DNA of 64,000 nucleotides from the NCBI GenBank assembly GCA_017427885.1, contig JAFRRW010000004.1, forward strand, positions 1 to 64,000, in the 5' to 3' direction. Below the pieces are notes generated by a model. That model was not told the origin of the DNA. It did not search any database and worked only from the letters and a program-made list of their open reading frames with translations. The first letter of the stretch is position 1; each line of letters opens with the position of its first letter. Positions 45,417-53,859 of the stretch are shown here, piece by piece. A program made the position numbers and the translations under genes. The stretch comes from Bacteroidales bacterium. GTDB taxonomy: Bacteria > Bacteroidota > Bacteroidia > Bacteroidales > UBA932.

Positions 45417-47779
45417 CTTCCCGTCGGCAATTTACAATTTTCTCCCATTTCTCTGAGGAATTCCCCGGTATAATAATCCATCTTCCCCTGCAGGCTGGAG
45501 AAAGTCATCTCCCCGAAAAGCAGTTTCCCACCGGAGATGAAGAAATCGACCCTCACTTCCGGGAAACCCTCCGACAGGGCTGCGGCGGCCGACAGCATTT
45601 CCTCAAGGCATTCCGGCCTGGGAACCATTCCTCCGCCGTCACGGTAATGGTCCGAAGGGGCCAGGACGTCCGGACGGTGGTTCCATCCAGTGTCGTAAAC
45701 GTCGAGATACAGGTACCCGTCAGTCCTGCCGGAACAGACCATAACCGCATAAGGCCTTCCGTTGAAACACCAGACCTTGTAGTCTGCGGGAAGGTTCCCG
45801 CCGTCTTCGATGAAAGGCTCGGCAATTATTCTCGGAGGGATGCCGTTATAGTACATTTCCCCGTGCTCGAATCCATATTTCACCTTCAGCCGTTCATCAA
45901 GTGAGGACAGGATCCCGGCCCTGTCGGAAGAAGGCTTTTCCACCACAACGGTCGAACCGCTGTCGTGGCTGCACTTGAGCACGAACTTTTCCGGGAGGGA
46001 ATCCCAGGGGATGTCGGAAGACCTCTCCCATACCCCCATAATCGGCATCAGGATATTTCCCAGTCCCTTTTCCTCTACATAATCCCTCACGGCCACCTTG
46101 TCGGCACAGCGGGTCCACTCCGAAGTGTCCCCCTTGCACATAAGCCACTGGATCTTCTCATTGAGGTCCCTCGGACTCTCCCAATCCACCTTATATCCCT
46201 TCCAGGTCTTCCACTGACGGTCCACCAATGTAGAATGGAAATGCTTCAGCATGAATCTCCTGTACGCAGGTTTCAGTTTCATTGAAACATAGTCCAGCAT
46301 CTTCCTCTTTTCGGATGGCTTCAGTCCGATGACGACGGCCAGGACGCACGCCACGACGAAGGAGAGCAGGGTCCCGGACACGACGCCCAGGCCCAGATGC
46401 CTGTATAAGAGGACATAACCCACCATGGCGACGGCATAGAGCACCGGCCTGGTAAATGCCTTCTTGACAAAAACAAACGAGGGATAACCGAGGATCGTTC
46501 CGGCAAGGATGAGGTAGTTCATCTTTGCAACCGCCTCGCCGATGACAGAAATGATGATGATGGTATGTGCCGGTGCGCCCGCCCTGAAAGCGAGGTAGCC
46601 GAAGACCAGCACCAGTACATAGACGATGCAGTACTGTATCTTGAACCATTTGATGCGTCCGGAAGCGTTGATCACCTGGACTATGCCCGCCGAGGTGGTG
46701 GACACGATTCCGAAAATGAGGGTCCAGAAGCACATCAGGGGGGCGCCGGGAGGCATGTCAGGCCCTAACCAGAGCCTCAGGAGGCCTTCCATCTCGGGCA
46801 GGACGGTGAAGAAAACGGCCAGTATGACAAGAAGGCTGAGCCGACCCACCGTACAAGCCAGGTAATGTGAGCGCCCGCGGTCACCGGAACTGTAATTCTG
46901 GGTTATCTGTGGAGTGGCGGCGAAATCGATGTTGCCGGTGAAACGGTTGACATAGTTGAACACCGTGTTCGCAATCCCGTATGCCGCGTTGACCCCGGTG
47001 CCGAAAAAGAAGTTTATCAGCATGTTGCTTCCCTGGGCACGGGCCACTACGGCCACCTGGGAAAGGAGGTTGAAGTTGCTGAAGGAGAAGGCCTCGCGGT
47101 ATCCATCCCATCCCCTGACGAACTTCCAGCGGACCGTGGAGGGCCAGTTCTTCCGTGAGAGGATATGGTAGATTATGAACGACGCCAGGGTGCTGACCGC
47201 CATCAATACGGCATAGAGCCTCAGGCAATTGCCCTTGTAGAAAAGCAGCAAGGCCACCAGGCCGAGTTTCACCAGGTTGAGGCAGATGTCTATCACTGCG
47301 ACGGTGGAGAATCTCTCGTGGACGGTGAAAAGGCTCTGGAAGGGCACGTTCATTATACCGATGCAGGCCACCAGAGTGCTTACCTGGAAAACGAACATCG
47401 CATCGGCCTCCTTGCCGGGAGCGACGTTGAGGAAATTGAGGATATAGATCAGGCCGGCAGTCTCGATGAGGATGAAGAGCACCAGGGCGCAGCCTATGTG
47501 CAGGACGTTGCAGATATTGAACATCCTGCCCGGGTCGCCGTCCTTGCGGCCCATTTCGTAGTTCAGGAACCTCTGGGTGGTGGAAGAAAGGGCGGCGGAG
47601 ATGAAACCGAAGGCCGTGACCACGCTTCCTACTACGCCGTAGATGCCGTAATCGTCGATTCCAAGGGCTTTCAGGACCAAGCGGGTGGTTATAAGGCCTA
47701 CGATGATGGTCACGGCCATCCTTATGTACACTATGACCGTGTTCTTCGCAATCCTTATGTTACCTTCCCTATTCTCCAT
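45413..47779 (-). CDS. Fusion: Wzx-type polysaccharide flippase + TupA-like ATP-grasp domain
   Basis: 788-residue bifunctional protein. Residues 1-487 form a MATE/Wzx-like flippase with about 12-14 transmembrane helices (IRIAKNTVIVYIRMAVTIIVGLITTRLVLKALG in parts, ALSSTTQRFLNYEMG), expected to move lipid-linked glycan across the inner membrane. Residues about 510-788 are a TupA-type ATP-grasp domain: RDLNEKIQWL, ADKVAVRDYVEEKG, LPEKFVLKCSHDSGSTVVV, ADYKVWCFNG, VRVDFFISGGKLLFGEMTF. Such domains usually occur as separate proteins in polysaccharide loci and are thought to form amide or ester linkages on glycans. No stop or frameshift is seen at the junction. Confidence 0.88.
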   Translation of the reverse strand: MENREGNIRIAKNTVIVYIRMAVTIIVGLITTRLVLKALGIDDYGIYGVVGSVVTAFGFISAALSSTTQRFLNYEMGRKDGDPGRMFNICNVLHIGCALVLFILIETAGLIYILNFLNVAPGKEADAMFVFQVSTLVACIGIMNVPFQSLFTVHERFSTVAVIDICLNLVKLGLVALLLFYKGNCLRLYAVLMAVSTLASFIIYHILSRKNWPSTVRWKFVRGWDGYREAFSFSNFNLLSQVAVVARAQGSNMLINFFFGTGVNAAYGIANTVFNYVNRFTGNIDFAATPQITQNYSSGDRGRSHYLACTVGRLSLLVILAVFFTVLPEMEGLLRLWLGPDMPPGAPLMCFWTLIFGIVSTTSAGIVQVINASGRIKWFKIQYCIVYVLVLVFGYLAFRAGAPAHTIIIISVIGEAVAKMNYLILAGTILGYPSFVFVKKAFTRPVLYAVAMVGYVLLYRHLGLGVVSGTLLSFVVACVLAVVIGLKPSEKRKMLDYVSMKLKPAYRRFMLKHFHSTLVDRQWKTWKGYKVDWESPRDLNEKIQWLMCKGDTSEWTRCADKVAVRDYVEEKGLGNILMPIMGVWERSSDIPWDSLPEKFVLKCSHDSGSTVVVEKPSSDRAGILSSLDERLKVKYGFEHGEMYYNGIPPRIIAEPFIEDGGNLPADYKVWCFNGRPYAVMVCSGRTDGYLYLDVYDTGWNHRPDVLAPSDHYRDGGGMVPRPECLEEMLSAAAALSEGFPEVRVDFFISGGKLLFGEMTFSSLQGKMDYYTGEFLREMGENCKLPTGR

Positions 47780-49118
47780 TTTCTCCTACCCTTATGAAAT
47801 CCATTCCGCAGGCGGCGGCGAAGTCCCTGTCGACGTCACCGTCCCCGACCATCACCGAGGTCCGCGGGTCGATATCCGGCCAGTCCTTCTTCGCCTGAAG
47901 GAACATCCCGATGGCTGGCTTCCTGCAGGGGTCGTCCGGGTCTGACGAAATGCAGTAGTATATCCCGTCGACCTTCCCGCCGTGGGCCTCTATCCCGGCG
48001 ACCATCCTTCCGTGGATGTCCCTGAGGTCATCTTCGCTCATCAGTCCCCTTCCGACTCCCCTCTGGTTTGTCACGACCAGCACCCGGCTGCCTGCAATCT
48101 TTCTGAAAAAGTCGAAAACACCAGGCAGGAACTCGAAATCTTCCCATTTCCTCACATAATCCCCCACTATCTGCCTGTTGATGACACCGTCCCTGTCAAG
48201 GAATACTGTTTCATACCTGGCGGCCTTTTCCGCGACCTTCATGATCTCCGCAACCTGAGGGAGTTCCTTCTCCGCCCTGGCATAGTCTTCAGGCACCCCG
48301 ATGTCGATGAAATAATTGTCACAGACGACTCCTGTGATGCATCCGTTCCGGCGGGGACCCGCCTCCAAAGAACCTTGTCTACCCGTGGTCAAAACGGGAG
48401 GGGCCCGATGGAGGGAGGAGCCTGAGTCTCCGACCGACAGCGGGAGGGACGGAGAGAGCGGAGCGAACGGAGGGTTCGTGGAGGCATTCCCCGCCGGAAC
48501 GGTACCGTCACGAGAACCGGCAAGGGGTTCGAGGACGTCTTTTTCAAACGAGAACCTTTGGGGAAGCGAGGACATGAGAGAAAGGAGGAAGGTGCGGTCG
48601 GCAAGGTAGATGCCGCCGTTGATGAGTCCTGAGGGACAGTGCGTCTTTTCGCGGAAAGCGGTAATCCGTCCCTCTCCGTCAATCACAACCTCGCCGTAAC
48701 GGTCGAAGTCCTCCATAGGTTTCAGGGCTATGGAGACAGGACCCCTGGAGGCAGTTGAAAATAAGGACAGATCAACGTTGAAAAAGGTATCTCCATTGAT
48801 TATCAATACCTTATCAAATGAGCAACGCCCAAGGGCGAGATGGATGCCTCCGCCGGTGCCGAGCGGTTCGTCTTCTACCGAGAAGATGAATTCGAAGGGA
48901 TAGTCACGGGCATTCTCCCGGGCCCAGGCCTCGACGGCTTCGTGCAGATATCCGACCGACAATACCACCCTGCCCGGGCCGAGTGGCTTCAGCCAGGCCA
49001 GCAACCAGGCCAGGAACGGCCTGCCGGCTATTGGGGCCAGGCATTTCGGGACCACGCCCACTATGGGGCGGAGCCTGGTCCCGAGGCCTCCGGCCAGTAT
49101 TATCACGTCGAAATCCAT
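47769..49118 (-). CDS. hddC: Fusion: HddC-type heptose-1-phosphate guanylyltransferase + GmhB-type phosphatase
   Basis: 449-residue bifunctional enzyme of GDP-D-glycero-alpha-D-manno-heptose synthesis. Residues 1-285: nucleotidyltransferase with VIILAGGLGTRLRP, KCLAPIAGRPFL, EPLGTGGGIHLAL, INGDTFFN and IDIGVPEDYARAE. Residues 300-449: HAD histidinol-phosphatase/GmhB-like phosphatase with FLDRDGVINRQ, VVTNQRGVGRGL, the Cys motif YYCISSDPDDPCRKP and MVGDGDVDRDFAAACG. Residues about 206-259 are a Pro/Ser-rich block not expected in the family, encoded by the palindromic element at 48343-48502. Start ATG 49118; overlaps the flippase start by 11 bases. Confidence 0.9.
   Translation of the reverse strand: MDFDVIILAGGLGTRLRPIVGVVPKCLAPIAGRPFLAWLLAWLKPLGPGRVVLSVGYLHEAVEAWARENARDYPFEFIFSVEDEPLGTGGGIHLALGRCSFDKVLIINGDTFFNVDLSLFSTASRGPVSIALKPMEDFDRYGEVVIDGEGRITAFREKTHCPSGLINGGIYLADRTFLLSLMSSLPQRFSFEKDVLEPLAGSRDGTVPAGNASTNPPFAPLSPSLPLSVGDSGSSLHRAPPVLTTGRQGSLEAGPRRNGCITGVVCDNYFIDIGVPEDYARAEKELPQVAEIMKVAEKAARYETVFLDRDGVINRQIVGDYVRKWEDFEFLPGVFDFFRKIAGSRVLVVTNQRGVGRGLMSEDDLRDIHGRMVAGIEAHGGKVDGIYYCISSDPDDPCRKPAIGMFLQAKKDWPDIDPRTSVMVGDGDVDRDFAAACGMDFIRVGENGE
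48343..48502. mobile_element. 160-bp palindromic element inserted in frame in the hddC-gmhB gene
   Basis: Ends in perfect 15-base inverted repeats (CCGTTCCGGCGGGGA at 48343-48357, complement at 48488-48502). Pairing continues inward (GCCTCC...GAACC with GGGTTC..GGAGGC), and an inner hairpin CCCGT-N7-ACGGG lies at 48382-48398, so the whole stretch folds as a branched stem. It codes for about 53 residues of low complexity inside an otherwise conserved domain and keeps the frame. No transposase, no clear target duplication. It recalls the protein-coding palindromic elements of Rickettsia. Confidence 0.75.
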
Positions 49119-49119
49119 A

Positions 49120-50157
49120 TTATCCTGCAATCCACGAATGGGCTCCGCGTGGGGAGAACTGGAAGGGCATCACCCTCCCGCTGCCAAGGCTGTCCAGGGC
49201 TTTTGCGACCTCCACCCTTACGGTGGGATCCACAAGGAACATTATCACTCCGCCGCCACCCGCTCCGGAGACCTTCCCTGCCAGGGCGCCTTTTTCCAGA
49301 GCGACATCCATCGCTCTCTGTATCATAGGGTTGGTCACATCCGAAGCCATCTGTTTCTTGTCTTCCCAAGCATCCCCCATAAGTCTTGCCAACTCCTTGA
49401 TATCCCCTTTCATCAAGGCCTCTTTCATATCGAAAGCGCTCCTGCGTATTCTCTTCATAGCCTCCACGGCCACAACATTGCCCGAGGACGTATTCTTCTG
49501 CTGTTCGCTGATGATTGCGGCGCTGGAACGGGACTGACCGGTATAATATAGCAGCAGGGAGGTTTCCAGTTCGCTCCGTACGGCGTCTTCCAGCCTCAGG
49601 CCCTCGACCTCCGCCCTTCCGTCGGGATGGAATTCCATGAAATTGAATCCCCCGAAGGCGGCCGTATATTGGTCCTGCCTTCCTCCGGCAAGGCCCAGGT
49701 CCTCCCTCTCTATGACATAGGCCTCCCTTGCAAGGCTGTACGGGTCGCTTTCCAAAGACAGGAAACGCCTGAGGCAGTCCAGGATACAGACGACCATCGT
49801 AGAAGACGTTCCCAGGCCCGACCCGGCCGGAGCATCGTTCCAGGTGGTGATCCTGAAGCCGCTGGAAAGTTTACCGGCAGCATCCCCCCGCATCAGGAGA
49901 CGGTTGACCACGCCCCTGACGAGCGGTGCTCCCCCATCGGTCGGAAGTATCTCCCCTGCAGGCATTTCACCGTGATAACCGGCATCGAAAGAATCGACGG
50001 CGATCTTTCCGTCACCCGTTTCCTCAACGCTGCAATAGGCGCTGAGATTGATGGTGGCATTGAGAACGGCCCCTCCGTAGATGTCACAGAAGGGAGAAAC
50101 GTCGGAGCCGCCACCGGCGAAGCCGACCCTGAGAGGAGCCTTGCTTCGTACGATCAT
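49120..50157 (-). CDS. hddA: D-glycero-alpha-D-manno-heptose 7-phosphate kinase
   Basis: GHMP-family kinase, 345 residues, phosphorylating C-1 of heptose 7-phosphate for the GDP-heptose branch. Opens with IVRSKAPLRVGFAGGGSDVSPF, has the ATP-loop PAGSGLGTSST (110-120), EREDLGLAGGRQDQYTAAFGGFNFMEF, and the C-terminal GKVSGAGGGGVIMFLVDP. These match HddA rather than mevalonate or galactose kinases. It directly precedes the HddC-GmhB fusion (1-base gap), giving three of the four pathway steps; the isomerase GmhA is not in the window. ATGA overlap with the aminotransferase gene. Confidence 0.93.
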   Translation of the reverse strand: MIVRSKAPLRVGFAGGGSDVSPFCDIYGGAVLNATINLSAYCSVEETGDGKIAVDSFDAGYHGEMPAGEILPTDGGAPLVRGVVNRLLMRGDAAGKLSSGFRITTWNDAPAGSGLGTSSTMVVCILDCLRRFLSLESDPYSLAREAYVIEREDLGLAGGRQDQYTAAFGGFNFMEFHPDGRAEVEGLRLEDAVRSELETSLLLYYTGQSRSSAAIISEQQKNTSSGNVVAVEAMKRIRRSAFDMKEALMKGDIKELARLMGDAWEDKKQMASDVTNPMIQRAMDVALEKGALAGKVSGAGGGGVIMFLVDPTVRVEVAKALDSLGSGRVMPFQFSPRGAHSWIAG

Positions 50158-51365
50158 TTCCGTGCCAGATATTGCCCGAGGGCCCTTTCCAGGACGTCAA
50201 GGGCCCTGGCGAGGTCCTCCTTGTTAAGGACGTAAGCTATCCTGACCTCATTCCTGCCGAGGCCGGGAGTGGCATAGAACCCGGAGGCCGGAGCCATCAT
50301 CACCGTCTCCCCTCCCGGGAAGACTCCGGTATACCGGAAATCGGTAAGGCACCACTTGCAGAAATCTTCGGTGTCGTCGACCGGAAGCCTCGCTATCGTA
50401 TAGAATGCTCCACGGGGCAGGTTGGTGAACACCCCGGGGATCTTGTTGAGTCCTTCGACGAGGAAATTCCTGCGCGAAACATATTCTTCATAAACCTCCT
50501 TCTGGTACTCCTCCGTGCCGTCCACGGAGTTCTCGGCGACTATCTGGCCGAGGAGTGGTGGACTGAGGCGGGCCTGGCAGAATTTCATCATCACGGCACG
50601 CAGGACCGGATTGCGCGTGACCATCATCCCTATTCGGATTCCGCATTCCGAATAGCGCTTCGACACCGAATCGATCACTATCACATTGTCTTCAACCCCC
50701 TTGAGGCTCAATGCGCTGCGATAGGGGGCGCCGTCATAGATGAATTCGCGGTAGACTTCGTCGCTCAGGAGGAAGAGGTCGTGTTTCAGTACTATGTCCC
50801 GCAGCCGTTCCATCTCCTCAGGAGAATAGAGACCGCCTGTGGGGTTGTTCGGATTGCAAATCAGTATGGCCTTCGTCCTGGGAGTGACAAGTTTCTTGAA
50901 TTCTTCCACGGGAGGAAGGGCGAACCCGTCCTCTATAGTCGATGTCACTGGACGCACCACGGCCCCGACGGATTTGGCGAACGAGAAATAGTTGGCGTAC
51001 GAGGGCTCCGGCACTATTATCTCATCGCCGGGGTCCAGGCAGGACATGAAGGAGAACAGCAGGGCGAAAGAGCCTCCGGCAGTTATGATTATCTCCTCAG
51101 GGTCAACATCGATTCCATAGCGGGAATAATATCTGGAAAAAGCCTGGCGCACCGACAGGTAGCCCTGGCTCGGACTGTACTCCAAGGTGGTCCGGGTAAT
51201 CTTCCTCAGGGCATCGATGGCCTTCTTGGGAGTGGGGATGTCTGGCTGGCCGATGTTCAGGTGGTATATCTTCACTCCCCTGTCCTCAGCCGCAGTCGCA
51301 TAAGGGGCGAGTTTGCGGATGGGTGATGAGGGCATTCCCAAGCCTCGTTCTGATAGTGATGGCAT
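50154..51365 (-). CDS. Class I/II pyridoxal-phosphate aminotransferase
   Basis: 403 residues, aspartate-aminotransferase fold type I. IYHLNIGQPDIPTPKKAIDAL, TAGGSFALLFSF, CNPNNPTGG, SDEVYREFIYD, DSVSKRYSECGIRIG (PLP lysine Lys236) and the C-terminal RIAY are visible. The N-terminus MPSLSERGLGMPSSPIRKL is the usual one of this Bacteroidetes group. The substrate cannot be fixed from sequence; general amino-acid transamination is as likely as a sugar-linked step. Placed between a transporter and heptose genes with an 8-base gap and an ATGA overlap, so it is transcribed with the glycan operon. Confidence 0.9.
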   Translation of the reverse strand: MPSLSERGLGMPSSPIRKLAPYATAAEDRGVKIYHLNIGQPDIPTPKKAIDALRKITRTTLEYSPSQGYLSVRQAFSRYYSRYGIDVDPEEIIITAGGSFALLFSFMSCLDPGDEIIVPEPSYANYFSFAKSVGAVVRPVTSTIEDGFALPPVEEFKKLVTPRTKAILICNPNNPTGGLYSPEEMERLRDIVLKHDLFLLSDEVYREFIYDGAPYRSALSLKGVEDNVIVIDSVSKRYSECGIRIGMMVTRNPVLRAVMMKFCQARLSPPLLGQIVAENSVDGTEEYQKEVYEEYVSRRNFLVEGLNKIPGVFTNLPRGAFYTIARLPVDDTEDFCKWCLTDFRYTGVFPGGETVMMAPASGFYATPGLGRNEVRIAYVLNKEDLARALDVLERALGQYLARK

Positions 51366-51373
51366 GGCAGAAA

Positions 51374-52723
51374 CTATTTGGTGGCTTTCGCGGCGATTCG
51401 GCTCTGGGACCGGCCGTAAAGCAGTACCGCCACGAAGCAGATTAAAGGAACGACGAAGGAAACGTTGACTCCAGGGAGTCCCGCAACCACGCCCCTGTCG
51501 ATGATGGAAGCCTGGAGCGGAGGCAGAACCGAACCGCCAAGGATGGCCATGATGAGTCCGGCGGCCCCTATCTCGGTATCATTGCCCACATCGCCGAGGG
51601 CAAGTCCGTAGATGGTGGGGAACATCAGGGACATGAAGACCGAGACGCCCACCAGGCAGCCGAGACCGACGCGTCCGCCGATGAAAATCACTCCGAGGGT
51701 GAGGAGGATGTCCGCGGCGGCGAAGAAGGCCAGCATCCTGGCCGGCTTGAAATATTTCATCAGCCAGGTGCTGATGAACCTGGTGGAACAGAAGCAGACC
51801 ATCGCCACGATGTTGAGCATCTGGGAAGTCTTCTCGGCGGTCTGTTCGGCCAGGCCCTGTTCCATTCCCTGCGCCATATACTCCGGCATCAGGACGGAAG
51901 TACCGTACTGAATTATGAATGTCCAGCAGGTGATCTGGGCGCCGACATAGAAGAACTGGGCTATCACCCCGTTCCTGTACGCCTTGTTCTTCCACAGGCG
52001 GCCCACGGTGGGTCCCAGTGTCCCTGAACGCCCTTCCGAAGGCAGTTTCTTCACCGGATTCCGCATCAGCAGGATGAGGATAAAGACGACCACCAGCACC
52101 AACCCTATCGTCACATAAGGCCCGGCGATGACCGCCAGGTCGGCGCTCTTGACGGCCTCGAACGAGGCGTCGTCAAGGGTGGCCCTCTCAGCGGAGCTCA
52201 TCGGATTCATCCTGGACTGGATGAACTTCATAGCGACGAACATCCCGCACAGGGAACCTATGGGATTGAAGGACTGGGCGAAATTGAGCCTTCGCGTGGC
52301 TGTTTCCCTGTCCCCCATGGCCAGTATGAACGGATTGGCGGAGGTCTCAAGGAAACTGAGGCCGCAGGTAAGGATGAAATATGCGACCAGGAAGGGGTAG
52401 TAATTCCCTATCCTGGCGGCGGGTATGAACATGAGGGCCCCAATGGCATAGAGGCCGAGACCCATCAGGATGCCGGACTTGTAATTGAATTTCTTGATGA
52501 ACAGGGCGGCCGGAAGCGCCATGCAGAAATAGCCGCCGTAGAACGCAAGCTGTACGAGGGCTCCGTCGGTGACGCTCATCCTGAAAATCTTGGAGAACGA
52601 CTTCACCATAGGATTGGTGATGTCGTTGGCGAAACCCCACAGTGCGAAACAACAGGTTACCAGGAGGAAAGGCAATACGTAGCTTACCCCGTCCTTCGAT
52701 TTCAGGATGGACTGCCGCTTCAT
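51374..52723 (-). CDS. FucP-like MFS sugar:proton symporter
   Basis: 449-residue, 12-helix inner-membrane carrier of the FHS family (fucose/glucose/galactose). Family marks are CCFALWGFANDITNPMV, ETSANPFILAMGD and RRLNFAQSFNPIGSLCGM, then the central cytoplasmic loop and IYGLALGDVGNDTEIGAAGLIMAI. Imports a monosaccharide by proton symport. Its location inside a polysaccharide operon is unusual; it might recover a sugar precursor or be an unrelated passenger. 8-base gaps on both sides. Confidence 0.88.
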   Translation of the reverse strand: MKRQSILKSKDGVSYVLPFLLVTCCFALWGFANDITNPMVKSFSKIFRMSVTDGALVQLAFYGGYFCMALPAALFIKKFNYKSGILMGLGLYAIGALMFIPAARIGNYYPFLVAYFILTCGLSFLETSANPFILAMGDRETATRRLNFAQSFNPIGSLCGMFVAMKFIQSRMNPMSSAERATLDDASFEAVKSADLAVIAGPYVTIGLVLVVVFILILLMRNPVKKLPSEGRSGTLGPTVGRLWKNKAYRNGVIAQFFYVGAQITCWTFIIQYGTSVLMPEYMAQGMEQGLAEQTAEKTSQMLNIVAMVCFCSTRFISTWLMKYFKPARMLAFFAAADILLTLGVIFIGGRVGLGCLVGVSVFMSLMFPTIYGLALGDVGNDTEIGAAGLIMAILGGSVLPPLQASIIDRGVVAGLPGVNVSFVVPLICFVAVLLYGRSQSRIAAKATK

Positions 52724-52731
52724 CTTCCGGA

Positions 52732-53847
52732 TCAGTTTTCAGCCTTTTCGGAAGACAGCATCTTCTTGATCTCAGGGATGAAGATGACGCCGGCGCATGC
52801 CAGGATGAATCCTATGAAGCCCCAGATCAAGACGACCTTCTTGCGGCTGTTCATAGGATGGCGGGGCATGATCGCAGGCTGTATGACGACATAAGCGGGT
52901 TTCTCCTCCTGGATCTTGGCCTTCGCCATCTCTCTCTGCTGGGACATCTGGGAATATATCTGCAGGGCGACGTTCACCTCGTTCTGGAGCCTCTCCTTCT
53001 CGGAATTTACGCTCTGGAGGATGACGCTGCGATCATAGTCGACGGCCGCGGCATAGGCGCTCTGGGCCCTTACGAGCCTGTCCCTCGCCTCATCGGCCAG
53101 AAGCGAATAATAGTCATAGTTGGCCTTGGCCTTCTGGGTGCGGTAGTCCGAAACATACTGCTGCAAAAGGACGCACACCGTATCGGCGAGCTGGGTCACC
53201 ATCCTCCGGTCGTCCAGCATGACCTTGATCGTGGTGATTCCCGTCTTGCTGTCAACGCTGGCACCGACGTTCTCCTTCAGGAAGCTGATGGCGGAAGACT
53301 GGTTCGGAGTCAGATTGGAGATGTCGATGACATCGTCGTTGTAATACTGCTCGTATTCGGCCTTCTTTTCGTAATAGCTCTTCTTGTGTTTCGGCCTGTC
53401 CTCTCCCTTGAGATGCTTAAGGACCGTCGTCGGGACCGACTTCGCGCCCTCGGCCATGGCCTGGGGACTCACATACGGAGAGACCTCGACGTTCAGCAAC
53501 CGTGCAAGGAACGGGGTACTCCTGCAGATCTCAGGGAAAACCGTCACCCTCATCGCGTCCGAATTGCCGCCGATGGACACATCTCCGAGGCCGAGCAGCG
53601 ACGAAGCCGTGCTGAACGAACTCCTTCCGGAATTCACCTCTGGGGCAAGAGTCATCGTGACACCCCACATATGGGTCATCGAAAGGGCGGCAATGATACC
53701 TATGACCCCGAAAATGCAGGTCACCAGGGCGATTATCTTCCACTTCTCAAGCAGTTTGCGGATAATTGCACCGAAGTCGATTTCTCCGGATTCATTGTCT
53801 TCGGGAGCCTGCAGGGCTCCGTTCTCATATTTGTCGAAATCGTTCAT
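52732..53847 (-). CDS. Wzz-type polysaccharide chain-length/co-polymerase protein
   Basis: 371-residue inner-membrane protein with two transmembrane segments, about 37-57 (WKIIALVTCIFGVIGIIAALS) and about 335-355 (VLIWGFIGFILACAGVIFI), and a large periplasmic helical domain (about 60-330) with coiled-coil stretches. The proline region before the last helix (PAIMPRHPMNSRKK) is the Wzz signature. There is no fused tyrosine-kinase domain. It lies 12 bases after the outer-membrane export gene, the usual partner in Wza-Wzz-type export. Confidence 0.9.
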   Translation of the reverse strand: MNDFDKYENGALQAPEDNESGEIDFGAIIRKLLEKWKIIALVTCIFGVIGIIAALSMTHMWGVTMTLAPEVNSGRSSFSTASSLLGLGDVSIGGNSDAMRVTVFPEICRSTPFLARLLNVEVSPYVSPQAMAEGAKSVPTTVLKHLKGEDRPKHKKSYYEKKAEYEQYYNDDVIDISNLTPNQSSAISFLKENVGASVDSKTGITTIKVMLDDRRMVTQLADTVCVLLQQYVSDYRTQKAKANYDYYSLLADEARDRLVRAQSAYAAAVDYDRSVILQSVNSEKERLQNEVNVALQIYSQMSQQREMAKAKIQEEKPAYVVIQPAIMPRHPMNSRKKVVLIWGFIGFILACAGVIFIPEIKKMLSSEKAEN

Positions 53848-53859
53848 ACCGGCGAAGAT

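Noticed and set aside
48361..48480. Possible frameshift or assembly fault in the hddC-gmhB gene
   Set aside because: The frame is open and conserved on both sides in the same phase, and the stretch has ordered terminal and internal inverted repeats, which points to a real insertion.
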